Source of the DNA: Actinomadura sp. J1-007
GTDB taxonomy: Bacteria; Actinomycetota; Actinomycetes; Streptosporangiales; Streptosporangiaceae
Length of the DNA: 64,000 bases
Assembly (NCBI RefSeq): GCF_009793335.1
Contig: NZ_WING01000001.1
Location: 2,108,001 to 2,172,000, forward strand
Reading direction: 5' to 3'
The translations under genes and the position numbers were made by a program. Shown piece by piece: positions 54,533-64,000 of this stretch. A model generated the notes under the pieces. That model made no database searches, was not told where the DNA came from, and was given only the letters and a program-made list of their open reading frames with translations. Position 1 is the first letter of the stretch. Each line of letters begins with the position of its first letter.

Positions 54533-55465
54533 CTAGTCCTTGGTGAAGTGGTCGGGACCGGAGTAGACGCCGGTGGCGAGCTTGCGGCGCTGCATCAGCA
54601 GGTCGTTCAGCAGGCTGGAGGCGCCGAGCCTGAACCAGCGGGGCGTCAGCCAGTCGGGGCCGGCGGTCTCGTTGACGAGGACGAGGTAGCGGATCGCGTC
54701 CTTGGTCGTCCGGATGCCTCCGGCGGGCTTGACGCCGACCTGCCGCCCGGTCGCGTCGCGGAAGTCGCGGACGGCCTCCAGCATCACCAGCGTGACCGGG
54801 AGCGTGGCGGCGGGGGCGACCTTGCCGGTCGAGGTCTTGATGAAGTCGGCGCCGGCCCGCATGGCCAGCCACGAGGCGCGCCGGACGTTGTCGTAGGTGG
54901 CCAGCTCGCCGGTCTCGAAGATGACCTTCAGATGGGCGTCGCCGCACGCCTGCCTGGTCGCGACGATCTCCTCGTGCACCTTGAGGTAGTCGCCCGCGAG
55001 GAACGCGCCCCGGTCGATCACCATGTCGATCTCGGTGGCGCCCGCGGCGACCGCGGCCCGCGTGTCGGCGAGCTTGGCCTCCAGCGGCGCCCGTCCCGAC
55101 GGGAACGCGGTGGCGACGCTCGCGACGCCGACGCCCGTGCCGCGCACGGCCTCGGCCGCGACGCCGGCGAGGTCGGGGTAGACGCAGATCGCCGCGACCT
55201 TCGGCACGCCGGGGTCGGCCGGGTCGGGCCGGACGCCCTTGGCGCACAGCGCCCGCACCTTGCCGGGCGTGTCGGCGCCCTCCAGGGTGGTCAGGTCGAC
55301 CATCGAGATCGCCAGGTCGATCGCCTCGGCCTTGGCGGACGTCTTGATCGAACGGGTGGCGAGGCGCGCGGCCCGCTCGTCGGCGCCGACCTGGTCGACG
55401 CCCGGCAGGCCGTGCAGGAACGCGCGCAGTTCCCCCGCGCTTGTACGTGTCTCCGTTGCCACCAC
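54533..55465 (-). CDS. deoC: Deoxyribose-phosphate aldolase
   Basis: The enzyme splits 2-deoxyribose-5-phosphate into glyceraldehyde-3-phosphate and acetaldehyde. Class I aldolase features are present: TEIDMVIDRGAFLAGDY, the Schiff-base lysine in ADFIKTSTGK and VGVKPAGGIRTTKDA. At about 310 residues it is the long form seen in actinomycetes. It heads the deoC-ALDH-ALDH operon. The start is unclear: GTG 55463-55465 or the next codon are both possible, and an open frame reaches 55498. The phosphate-binding loop near the C-terminus is intact. Confidence 0.93.
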   Translation of the reverse strand: MVATETRTSAGELRAFLHGLPGVDQVGADERAARLATRSIKTSAKAEAIDLAISMVDLTTLEGADTPGKVRALCAKGVRPDPADPGVPKVAAICVYPDLAGVAAEAVRGTGVGVASVATAFPSGRAPLEAKLADTRAAVAAGATEIDMVIDRGAFLAGDYLKVHEEIVATRQACGDAHLKVIFETGELATYDNVRRASWLAMRAGADFIKTSTGKVAPAATLPVTLVMLEAVRDFRDATGRQVGVKPAGGIRTTKDAIRYLVLVNETAGPDWLTPRWFRLGASSLLNDLLMQRRKLATGVYSGPDHFTKD

Positions 55466-55530
55466 CCCAGCATCACCCAGCCGGGGCCCCCGCACCAAAC
55501 AGCCGCAATCTCGTTTGGATCACGCTCGTG

Positions 55531-56102
55531 TCAGGCGTCCTCGCACACCGACGGCACGGCGCGGCCCAGCCCGGCCAGGTGCAGGCCGTCCAGCCGCCGC
55601 TCGTGCTCGGCCTGCCGAACGGCCCCGGCGAGCCGCAGTCCGCAGAACGGGTCGGCCCGTACGCCGCGGGTGGCCTTCAGCTCGGCGAGCAGTTCGCCGG
55701 TGACGCGGTCGAGGGCCGGCCGGACCTCGCCCTCCAGGTCGGGCCGTTCCGCCGGGGCCCGCCCGGGGCGCGCCTGCCAGCGCAGGAACAGCCCCGCTCG
55801 ACGAGCTTGGCGGCCTCGATCTGGTCGCGGAAGACCGCCACCGACCGGCCGGGGTCGATGCCCATCTCGCCCGAACGGCGCGCGACGTCCGCCAGCAGCT
55901 CCCGCTCCCGCGCGGCGTCCTCGATCGGCCTGCCGGTCCCCCATTTCGCGGCGGCGACCCGGTCGGCCAGCGCGAGCCGTTCGGCGGCGACCCGGACCAG
56001 CGGCGCGAGCGACCGCGCCGGAACCTCGGCCCGCGCGGCCCCCGGCGGCGCCAGCACGGCGACGACCACGGCACATCCCGTACACAAGCGCCCCAACGGC
56101 AC
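55531..56102 (-). pseudogene. Secreted chorismate mutase (AroQ gamma type), one frameshift as sequenced
   Basis: The gene encodes an exported all-helical chorismate mutase. After a signal peptide (LCTGCAVVVAVLAPPGAARA) come LVRVAAERLALADRVAAAKW and VFRDQIEAAKLVERG. Adding one base to the CCCC run at 55792-55795 continues the frame as LFLRWQARPGRAPAERPDLE, RPALDRVTGELLAELKATRG and the end VPSVCEDA, giving 190 residues, the usual size for the secreted gamma class. GTG 56102 follows GGGGGAGGGG. It would act outside the cytoplasm, where its role in actinobacteria is not settled. Confidence 0.78.
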
Positions 56103-56233
56103 GGCGAACCCCTCCCCCGGACAGATGTCCCACCCACCCTCGGCATCACGCTCCGCACCCGTCAACCCACCCGAAGCCAAGATCAACAAATCCCGCCACG
56201 ATCTTCACCCGGCGCTGGGGAACGCCCGCCCGC

Positions 56234-57068
56234 TCAGTGCGGATACTGCCGAGCCCGCCGAAGCCGCCCGCCCCCCGCGACGTACTCCGCGCGGAACTTC
56301 TCGACGACCGATCCGACCTGCCGGACGAGCCGCGTGCCCTCGATGCGGTCCAGGTAGAGCGAGCGCCGGGCGAGGCCGTCGAGGTCGACGGCGAAGTAGA
56401 CGGCCATCAGCGGGTTGACGAACAGCTCGCTGTCCGCGGTCCGGTCCGTGAAGCGGACGTCGCCGAACTCCCCGCGCAGCGCGGCGGCGATCGAGCCGTT
56501 CACGATGCTGGGACGCCGCGGCACGGCGGTAGGAGTCCACGCCGAAGCCGAGCGACACGACGATCTTCTCGGGGACGTCGAGGCCCCGCACGGCCGCGAG
56601 GCTCGCCATGTCCTCCTCGGGCGTGCCGAGGCCGGCCTCGTCGCCGCGCAGGAGGATGTCGGTGCCGCCGTCCACGAGGACCACCGCGTCGGCGTCGAGC
56701 GTCTCCACGAGGTGCCGGTACGCGGCGCGGAGCGGCTGGACGCCGAGTTTCGGGAACGCGTGGACGGTCGAGGGCAGGCCCTGGCGGTCCAGCCAGCGCG
56801 ACAGCGTGCCCTCGGGGAAGTACCAGTCGCGGCTCTCGGTCTCGGGCGTCACCGCGACGACGTCCTCACCGATCCACGCGTCGGACGGCAGGCCGTAGAG
56901 GGCGCTGAACGACAGGTTCGCCAAGTGGACGTCCTTGCCGTCGTCCATCAGCGCGAGGGCCAGAGGCAGGCCCGCGAACACGTCGAAACCGCCGCCGGCA
57001 CCGGCGATCAGGGGGCGGCGGGATTTCTTCAGGCGTGTGAACAGGGGTGGTTCCTGGAGAGAGAACAC
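56234..57068 (-). pseudogene. DUF1152 protein with internal deletion and frameshift
   Basis: The first part is a good DUF1152 protein (RPLIAGAGGGFDVFAGLPLA, VVLVDGGTDILLRGDEAGLG, EKIVVSLGFGVDSYRR). The last part, in another frame, is also good (RPSIVNGSIAAALRGEFGDV, SELFVNPLMAVYFAVDLDGL). From memory of the family, about 40-50 residues that normally lie between these blocks are missing, and the frames differ by a phase that one lost base would not fix. This points to a real deletion near 56520. The start GTG 57066-57068 has no clear ribosome binding site. Function of the family is unknown. Confidence 0.65.
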
Positions 57069-57109
57069 CCCGGGACCGTACCCGTTGGATCGGTGGTTTT
57101 CGTGGGTTT

Positions 57110-58786
57110 TCAGTAGGGGGACGGGCCGCCGAACATTTCGCTGATGCGGGGGGCGAGTTCGACGTCGCCTTGGAGTTTCAGGCGGCCGTCCATGAGGAGC
57201 ATCGCGGGATTGGCGTCGCCGGCGAGAAGGCGCAGGAAGTCGGCGGTGGCGACGGTGAGGGCGAGTGCGGGTTCCGCCGCCTTTCCGGGACGGACGCGCG
57301 CCCTGCCGCCGCGGACGATGATCGTCCAGGTGGTGGCCGCGCCGTCCGTACGGGTCAGGCGGAATTGCAGCGCTCCCTCGAACGCGGCGGACGGATCGTA
57401 CGCGCGGGCCATTCCGCTGAACAGCACGCGCTGCGCGGCCGGGCCGAAGCGGCGCTCGATCTGCGCGTCGGAGCGGCCGTGGACCAGCAGGTAGAAGCCC
57501 TGCTGGACGCGGCGGCGGGCCTCGGAGCGCAGGCTTCTCGGCCTGTTCGCGCGGGCGAGCTCGGCGTCCTCGTCGATGCGGTAGCCGGGCGGCAGGGTAC
57601 GGGCCGGGGCGCGGCGGGCCAGCGCCGCCTCGATGGCGGGGGCGAGCCGTTCGGCTTTGGCGTTCTCGCGTTCCTCGCGGCCTTCGAGGAAATGCGGGAG
57701 CACGGAACTGCCGAACAGTTCGAGGCTCTCGCAGATGTGCTCGTGCTTGTTGGGCCCCGCCTGGAGGACGAACGCGACCTGGTCGACGCCCGCGTCCTCG
57801 TAACGGCGGACGAGTTCGGTGACCTGCTCCGGCGTTCCGACGGCGCCGCGCAGTGAGCCGACGTTGACGTTGAGCGACTCGGCGTTGGCGATGATCCGGT
57901 CCCGGTCGAAACCGCGCGCGGCCCGGCGCTCCTGGAATTCGTCCCACACGTTCGTACGGCCCGGATCGTGCGGCGTGGTGCCGTAGTAATGGGCGAGCGC
58001 GAAACCGAAGAAATGCGCGCCGTCGATGCCGCGGCCGATGGCCGTCGCCTCGTCCTCGTGCAGCATCATCGGCAGCACGACGGTGACGTTGGGGTTGACG
58101 GCGAAACCGGCGGGGACGCACTCGTCCGACCCGATGATCCGGTAGTACTCGTCCACCCACTTCGCGGCGTCCTCGGGCTCGACGAACGAGAACGACAGGG
58201 CGCCCATCCCGTTGCGGGCCGCGAAGCGGATCGTCTCGCGGCGGGAGCACGCGACCCACAGCGGCGGGTGCGGCTTCTGCACGGTCTTCGGGATGACGTT
58301 GCGGGGCGGCATCCGCAGGTGCTCCGACCGCCATCCGGCGAACGGCTCCTCCACGAACATGCGGGTGATCGCGTCGATCGCGTCCTGCCACTCCTCCCGC
58401 TTGCGGTCGCGGCGGATCCCGAACCCGCCGAGCTCGGCGCTGGACGACGCCTCGCCGGTGCCGAACTCCACGCGCCCGTCCGAGACCAGGTCGAGCGCCG
58501 CGATCCGTTCGGCGACGCGGGCGGGATGGTTGACCTCGGGCGGGAGCTGGACGATGCCGTGGCCGAGCCGGATCCGCTCGGTCCGCTGCGAGGCCGCCGC
58601 GAGGAACACCTCCGGCGCCGAGGAGTGGCTGTACTCCTCCAGGAAGTGGTGCTCGACCTCCCACAGGTAGTCGACACCGACCCGGTCGGCGATCTCCGCC
58701 TGTACGAGCGCGTCGCGGTAGAGCCGGCGCTCGTCGACCTCGCCACCGCGCGGAAGCTGGTGCTCGTAGAAAATCCCGAAACGCAT
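57110..58786 (-). CDS. Luciferase-like monooxygenase fused to SCP2 sterol-carrier-like domain
   Basis: This is a 558-residue two-domain protein. Residues 1-370 are an LLM-class flavin-dependent oxidoreductase (GVDYLWEVEHHFLEEYSHSS, VEFGTGEASSSAELGGFGI, ACSRRETIRFAARNGMGAL). After a linker, residues 430-555 form an SCP2-type lipid-binding domain (TTWTIIVRGGRARVRPGKAA, LTVATADFLRLLAGDANPAM, LLMDGRLKLQGDVELAPRIS). A hydrophobic or lipid-like substrate presented to the flavin/F420 enzyme is a natural inference. ATG 58784-58786 follows GGAGGGG. Confidence 0.88.
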   Translation of the reverse strand: MRFGIFYEHQLPRGGEVDERRLYRDALVQAEIADRVGVDYLWEVEHHFLEEYSHSSAPEVFLAAASQRTERIRLGHGIVQLPPEVNHPARVAERIAALDLVSDGRVEFGTGEASSSAELGGFGIRRDRKREEWQDAIDAITRMFVEEPFAGWRSEHLRMPPRNVIPKTVQKPHPPLWVACSRRETIRFAARNGMGALSFSFVEPEDAAKWVDEYYRIIGSDECVPAGFAVNPNVTVVLPMMLHEDEATAIGRGIDGAHFFGFALAHYYGTTPHDPGRTNVWDEFQERRAARGFDRDRIIANAESLNVNVGSLRGAVGTPEQVTELVRRYEDAGVDQVAFVLQAGPNKHEHICESLELFGSSVLPHFLEGREERENAKAERLAPAIEAALARRAPARTLPPGYRIDEDAELARANRPRSLRSEARRRVQQGFYLLVHGRSDAQIERRFGPAAQRVLFSGMARAYDPSAAFEGALQFRLTRTDGAATTWTIIVRGGRARVRPGKAAEPALALTVATADFLRLLAGDANPAMLLMDGRLKLQGDVELAPRISEMFGGPSPY

Positions 58787-58908
58787 CACACACCCCTCCT
58801 CCGCCCCACCGTCACCCGTCTTGGACGTTCCGTCAACAGCATCGGCTCTTGCCGAGCCGGAACGCAGCGGAGAAGATTGGCGTATATCTCCAACAGGCGT
58901 GAGGCAGC

Positions 58909-61262
58909 ATGCCCCTCATGGCGACGGCCTATCCGCACCGGTTGCCGGCGGAGTTCGCCCACGGCGAAGTACTCGACGCACTTTCCGTGGACGCTCAGGT
59001 CTATTTCCTGTGCGGGGCGTGCGGGCAGGAGTTCCGGCTCAACCCGAGCCTTCCCCAAAGGCCACATGTGTGTCCCCTGTGCGGGGAGCGTGCGCTGGCC
59101 GTCGTCCGGCATTCGCTGGAACAGGACACCCTGTGCCTCGAATGCGAGAACGCATGGCACCTCGAACGTAACGGACCGGGCACCGTGCGTTGCCATTTCT
59201 GCGGAGCCGAGCGCCTTTTCCCTCTGGCGACCAGGGTCGTGCCGCCGTTCCCTGAACGGTTCCGGGACGTCGCGGACGCCTCCCACGTGTGGGGCGACGA
59301 CCCGGACGCCGACACCGCACGCGTGTTCGCGGAGGTCGGAGGGCTCTCCGAAGGGGGCGACCACGCCTGGCATCTGCTTCCCGCCAGCGCCTTCCTGGAA
59401 CGCCTCTACCTCTGGTGCGCCTACGACCCGCGACGCGCCTGGGTGCTGAGGAACGCGCGGGCCGTCCTGCTCCGCGACTTCCACCGCGCGACCGGAGAGA
59501 TCCGCGCGGGGCTCGATTCACTCGCCCTCTTCCAGGAGTGCGCGGACGCCACGCGAACCACTCTCGAACGCGGAATGGCGCGCTACGACATCGCGCGGAC
59601 CGCCGCCGCACTGCTCTCCCCCGCCCCGCCGGAACTGGCACTCCTCGGCGGCCAGGAACGGTATTGCCGGATCGGCGTCGAGGCCGCCCGCGAGGCGCTG
59701 GAAATCTACCGCGCCCAACCCGGGTCCGAGCACATCCGAAACCTGGTCACCCGTACGGAACAATGCCTTCACAACCTGCTGGCGGCCGGTAACACGCTCG
59801 ACGGGATCGCGGCGGCGCCCGACCGTTCCGGCGCACTGCCTTCGCGCGCACGCTTCGCTCCACTCCTGCACCTTTTCGGCACCCATCTGGAACGCGGCGA
59901 CTCCGCGCCCGCCCTCGCGATCCTCCAGGAGTCCGCACGCCTCACCGAGCACCATTTCGCCGCGCGCCCCCTGGACGGCGCCGGCCTGGACGCGGCCGGA
60001 CGGGCGGACTCGCTGTTCCGGGGCTCGTTCGACGAACTGGCACGGCTGTACGTGGCCGAGGGCAGGGCGGGCATGGCGCTCGCGGCGACCGAGACCGTCC
60101 GCGCGATCACCGTCCGCCCCGCCCCCGATCCCGCCCCCGGCCCCGACCTCGCCTTCGGCCCCCGTCCGGGCGGAACGGCGGGGCGCAGGCTCGCGCGCCG
60201 CCTCGGCACGGACGTCAGCGCCGCCCGCGTGGCGGACGCGCTGGACCGGCTGGGCGCGGCGGGCTGGCCGTCCGGCACGGCGATCTGCGTGTTCTCCGCC
60301 TGCGACGGGTTCATGTCGGTCGTCCTCGCGGCGCGGCGCGGCACGTCCGGGTGGGACGTCGAGTGCGACCAGTGGTCGATCCTCCAGGACGAGTTCGACC
60401 GCATGGTCGACGGCCTGGACCTCGCGCCCGGTCCGCAGCGGGAACGCCGCCTCGCGCGCGCGTGCGAGGCCGCCAACGGGTTCTTCTTCGCCGAGATGCT
60501 CCCCCTCCTGCACGCGCGCGGACTCGACGGCCTGGCGATCTCCGGGCCCGGACCGCTCGCCCGCCTGCCCTACGAGGCGATCCCCGTGGAAGGCGGGACC
60601 GTCCTCGGCGACACGTTCGAGGTCTTCTCCCTGCCTTCCGTGCTGCTGGCCGCCGACCTCGCCGTCCTCGGCCACCGGTGCCCGCCGCGTCGCGCGCTCG
60701 TCGTGGCGTACGGCGGCGAGGCGATGCCGGGCTTCCGGGAGGAGGCGGCGCGGATCGAGGAGCTGTGGAACGGACCCCTGGACCTCCTCGACGGCGCGGC
60801 GATCTCCAAGCGGGACGTCCTGGACGCCCTCGGCGGCGACTACGACCTCGTCCACCTCGCCTGCCCCGCAACGCCCGACGGCCACGACGAGGCCCAAGGC
60901 GACCCGCTCGCGTCCGCGCTGCGCCTGAACGACGCGCGGGACCCGTCCGCCGCGCTCGTGACGGCCGCCGACCTGTTCGGGCGCGGCTTCTCGCGCGGCC
61001 CGGTCGTGACCGTCTCCCCCGGCCCGTCCGCGCCGCCCGCTCCGGCGCTGACGCGCGGCCTGCTCCACATGGGCGCGCGCGGCATGATCGTCCCCGGTGG
61101 CCGGTGCGCGTTGAGGCGGCCGGACGGTTCACCGAACGGGCGTACGCGGCGATCGCTGAAGGCCACCGCCCCCAGCGGGCCGTCGTCCGGGCCCAGCGCG
61201 CTCGGAGCCGCACCGACCCGGTGGAGGACTGGGCCCCGTTCACCTACATCGGCGTCCCCTGA
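58909..61262 (+). pseudogene. Zinc-ribbon CHAT-domain protein lacking catalytic residues, one frameshift as sequenced
   Basis: This is a protein of about 784 residues. Four CxxC knuckles (C35/C38, C55/C58, C76/C79, C95/C98) form two probable zinc ribbons. A long helical, TPR-like middle follows. The C-terminus is a CHAT caspase-like fold (DGLAISGPGPLARLPYEAIP, DYDLVHLACPATPDGHDEAQ, ALTRGLLHMGARGMIVPG). The usual catalytic His of the ACHG motif is Pro, and the S-A-C Cys position reads VTVSPGPS, so protease activity is unlikely. Adding one G at 61096-61097 restores the CHAT end WPVRVEAAGRFTERAYAAIA up to WAPFTYIGVP. ATG 58909 follows GAGGCAG. Confidence 0.78.
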
Positions 61263-61394
61263 CCCGCCGCCCACCGCCCGAAGCCCACCGCTCACCGCCG
61301 CAACGACCAAGCGCTCGCTTGACGACCGGCGCCCCGGGACGGCAGCGTTCGACCGGACGGTCTTGCGGCCGTCCGACGAAACCTGGGAGGCGTG

Positions 61395-62506
61395 ATGGCT
61401 CTGCTGGACGGGCTGCGGGTGCTCGACCTCACCATGTGGCGGCCCGGGCCGTACGCCACCCAGCTCCTCGCCCAGCTCGGCGCCGACGTGATCAAGGTGG
61501 AGCCGCCGGGCGGCGAGCCCATGCGGGCGTTCCGCGGCCACTTCGACCTGCTCAACCAGCACAAGCGCAGCGTCGCGCTCGACCTCAAGACCCCCGAGGG
61601 CCTCGCCCGCTGCCGGGAACTGGCCGCGGGCGCCGAGGTGTTCGTCGAGGGCTTCCGCCCCGGCGTCGCCGAACGGCTCGGCGTCGGCCACGCGGCCCTG
61701 CGCGCGCTCAACCCGGCCCTCGTCTACTGCTCGCTCTCCGGGTACGGGGCGCAGGGGCCGCTGGCCGACGTCCCCGGCCACGACGTCAACTACCGTGCGT
61801 ACGCCGCCGCCCTGCCCCGGACGCGGCCTCCCCCGACGCCGCCGAACTCCCCGTCGCCGACATGGCCGCCGCGACCATGGCCGCGTTCGCGATCACCGCG
61901 GCCTGCCTGAAGGCCCGCGGCACCGGCGTCGGCGACCGGATCGACCTCGGCATGGCCGACGTCCTCGCCAACTGGGTCGGCACCGTCCCCACCCCGGCCA
62001 CCCCGGCCGCGGCCGCCCCGGCCGCCCCGCGCGCGGACGGCGCGGACCGGCGGGCCGGGCCCGTGCCCGGCTACGGCGTCTACGCGACCAAGGACGGCCA
62101 CAAGGTCACACTCGGGGTGGTGTCGGAGGAACGGCTGTGGGCCGCCACCTGCCGCGCGCTCGACCTGCCCGAACACGCGGACGTGCCGTTCGCCGAACGG
62201 CTCGCGGCCGTACCCGAGCTGGACGCGGCGATCGCCGAGGCCGTCGCGCGCCTCACCCGCGACGAGGCCGTCGAACGCCTCACGGCGGCCGGAGCGCCGG
62301 TCGCGCCGCTGCTGGACCGGGCCGGGATGATGGCCCACGACCACTTCCGCGCGCGCGGCGTCGTCGCGGACGGAACGGTCGGCAGCCCCGTCCGGACGGC
62401 CGTCCACCCCCCGCTGCCGCCCGGCCCCGTCGCCGAGCTCGACGAGCACCGGGGCCAGGCGTGGCGGGCGCCGGGAGGGAGCGCGATCTCACGGACTGAT
62501 ATTTGA
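61395..62506 (+). pseudogene. CaiB/BaiF family CoA-transferase, one frameshift as sequenced
   Basis: This is a class III CoA-transferase or racemase. The N-terminal half reads LDGLRVLDLTMWRPGPYATQ, GADVIKVEPPGGEPMRAFRG and ALNPALVYCSLSGYGAQGPL, with the usual nucleophile-containing region PGHDVNYRAYAAAL. Adding one C to the CCCC run at 61815-61818 continues the frame as PDAASPDAAELPVADMAAAT and YGVYATKDGHKVTLGVVSEE, giving 370 residues, as in alpha-methylacyl-CoA racemase-like members. GGGAGG precedes ATG 61395. The substrate is unknown. Confidence 0.83.
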
Positions 62507-62540
62507 CGGAAATGTCCTCATCGTTTGGCATGCTTGTGTG

Positions 62541-64000
62541 GTGAGCGCGCGCGTGATGAGTCCCGTCCTGGTCGGCAGGACGACCGAGCTGGAGGGCCTG
62601 CGGGAGGCCCTCGCCGCCGCCCCCGCCGCCGTGCTGATCGGCGGCGAGGCGGGGCTCGGCAAGACGCGCCTGATCAGGGAGTTCGCCGCCGGGCACGGCG
62701 ACGGCTGCCGGCTGCTCGTCGGCGGCTGCCTGGAGCTCGGCTCCGACGGCCTGCCGTTCGCGCCGTTCACCACCGTGCTGCGCGGGCTGGTCCGCGACAT
62801 CGGCATCGACGGGGTCGCCGAGCTGCTCCCCCGGTCCGGCACCGGCGGCCTCGCCCGGCTGCTGCCCGAGTTCGGCGAGCCCGAGAGCGAGGCCGCGTCC
62901 GCCGAGGAGCGGGCCCGGCTGTTCGAGCTGATGCTCACCCTGCTCGTACGGCTCGCCGACCGCGGCCCGGTCACGCTGGTGATCGAGGACGCGCACTGGG
63001 CCGACCGCTCCACCCGCGACCTGCTGGCGTTCCTGATCCGCAACCTCGGCGGCACTCCGCTGCTGGTCGTGGTGACCTACCGCTCCGACGAGCTGCACCG
63101 GGGCCATCCGCTGCGGCCCCTGCTGGCCGAGCTCGACCGGGTCGACCACGTCCGCCGGGCCGAGCTGACCCGGCTGTCGCGGGCCGACGTGGCCGCGCTG
63201 ACCACCGCCCTGCTCGGCGACGAGCCGCCGCCCGGCCTGGTCGAACGGGTCCACGCCCGCAGCGAGGGCAACCCGCTGTTCGTCGAGGCGCTGCTCGACA
63301 GCGACGGCACGCTCGCGTGCGAGCTGCCCGAATCGCTGCGCGACCTGCTGCTCGCGGGCGTCCAGCGGCTGCCCGAGGAGACCCAGGACGTGCTGCGCGA
63401 CGCGTCCGGCGGCGGCACCCGCATCGAGCACGCGCTGCTCGCGGCGGTGTCCGGCCTGGACGACGCCGCGCTCACCCGCGTGCTGCGGCCCGCCGTCGAG
63501 GCCAACGTGCTGGTGGTCGACGGCGACGGCTACGCGTTCCGGCACGCGCTGATCCGCGAGGCCATCCACGACGACCTGCTGCCGGGCGAGTACACCCGCC
63601 TGCACACCCGCTACGCCGAGGCCCTGGAGAAGGACCCCTCGCTCGTCCCCGCCGGGCGCCTGTGGGTCGAGCTGAGCCACCACTGGCACGCCGCGCACGA
63701 CACCACCTGGGCGCTCGTCAGCTCGTGGCGGGCCGCCGCCGACACCCGCAAGGCCCTCGCCTACGCCGAGTGCCTCGCCATGCTGGGCCGCGTCCTCGAA
63801 CTGTGGGACCGCGTGCCCGACGCCGCCGAACGGATCGGCGTCGACCACACCCGGGTGCTGGAGCAGGCGGTCGCCGCCGCCGAGATCGCGGGCGAGTACG
63901 ACCGCGGCATCAAGCTCGCCACCGCCGCCCTCCGCAGCCTCGACGAGACCGCCGCCGCAAACCCCGCGACCGCGAACGCCGCAACCGCGGACAGCGACGG
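62541..64000 (+). CDS. LuxR-type regulator with N-terminal AAA ATPase (partial)
   Basis: The gene runs off the window; 486 residues are visible. The AAA/STAND ATPase starts VGRTTELEGLREAL, with Walker A LIGGEAGLGKTRLIREFA, Walker B VTLVIEDAHWADRSTRDLLA and the region ARSEGNPLFVEALL. A helical region with TPR-like repeats follows (YRLHTRYAEALEK-type spacing, LGRVLELWDRV). The LuxR HTH expected at the C-terminus lies beyond 64000. Large regulators of this class (MalT/LAL type) often control secondary metabolism or catabolic clusters. The start may be GTG 62541 or ATG 62556. Confidence 0.85.
   Translation, partial: MSARVMSPVLVGRTTELEGLREALAAAPAAVLIGGEAGLGKTRLIREFAAGHGDGCRLLVGGCLELGSDGLPFAPFTTVLRGLVRDIGIDGVAELLPRSGTGGLARLLPEFGEPESEAASAEERARLFELMLTLLVRLADRGPVTLVIEDAHWADRSTRDLLAFLIRNLGGTPLLVVVTYRSDELHRGHPLRPLLAELDRVDHVRRAELTRLSRADVAALTTALLGDEPPPGLVERVHARSEGNPLFVEALLDSDGTLACELPESLRDLLLAGVQRLPEETQDVLRDASGGGTRIEHALLAAVSGLDDAALTRVLRPAVEANVLVVDGDGYAFRHALIREAIHDDLLPGEYTRLHTRYAEALEKDPSLVPAGRLWVELSHHWHAAHDTTWALVSSWRAAADTRKALAYAECLAMLGRVLELWDRVPDAAERIGVDHTRVLEQAVAAAEIAGEYDRGIKLATAALRSLDETAAANPATANAATADSD

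Noticed and set aside
53100..55247. 715-codon version of the aldehyde dehydrogenase
   Set aside because: The extra N-terminus is a shadow of deoC in another frame; the ALDH begins at 54530 two bases after the deoC stop.

Overview
The window is about 73% GC by eye, with GTG starts, many 1-4 base stop/start overlaps, and actinobacterial families throughout (DUF6158, DUF397/Scr1 pairs, GAF-ANTAR, RsbU-like phosphatase, F420-type luciferase-like oxidoreductases, CtpE, secreted chorismate mutase). It looks like a chromosomal segment of a filamentous actinomycete. A Thermomonosporaceae/Actinomadura-like host is my best guess from gene content; nothing in the window proves the genus.

Layout. 0-4 kb: ANTAR regulator, PAS-GAF-PP2C phosphatase, small membrane protein. 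4-7.4 kb: two different prolyl-tRNA synthetases, divergently transcribed. 7.4-10.1 kb: ABC-F ATPase and VanW-like protein. 10.1-12.7 kb: a repeat-rich non-coding stretch, DUF6158, and a cupin/P450 pair. 12.7-16.4 kb: PAP2-lipid kinase fusion and a two-gene wall-polymer ABC exporter. 16.4-18.2 kb: TetR repressor with three phased operators and its oxidoreductase. 18.3-22.7 kb: four-gene sugar ABC importer. 22.7-31 kb: accessory island with a broken small gene, a PA14/RHS polymorphic toxin and its immunity gene, an IS5-type remnant, and a PIMT-like methyltransferase coupled to a 32-residue peptide. 31-37.3 kb: regulator/enzyme pairs (TetR/hydrolase, Scr1/DUF397/RsbW-like, MarR/paired SMR pumps, MFS). 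37.4-40.5 kb: secreted dipeptidase-like hydrolase and KamA-type radical SAM enzyme. 40.8-49.1 kb: DUF998, alpha/beta hydrolase, two related small envelope proteins, PlsX, CtpE, ArgS. 49.2-52.2 kb: F420-type oxidoreductase, 60-bp minisatellite, DUF2630, histone-H1-like protein. 52.2-55.5 kb: deoC plus two aldehyde dehydrogenases (deoxyribose-5-phosphate to acetate). 55.5-64 kb: secreted chorismate mutase, deleted DUF1152 gene, luciferase-SCP2 fusion, zinc-ribbon pseudo-CHAT protein, CoA-transferase, and a LuxR-type AAA regulator cut by the window end.

Ten places in nine genes look like the loss of exactly one base, mostly in short G or C runs. In each case restoring the base gives a protein of family-typical length. 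Because plsX and ctpE are among them, I read most of these as assembly or sequencing indels rather than real decay. These genes are listed under type pseudogene because they are interrupted as given. The most distinctive biology is the RHS toxin with an S1-like immunity protein, the PIMT/small-peptide pair, the CHAT protein lacking its catalytic dyad, the histone-like protein, and the phased TetR operators.
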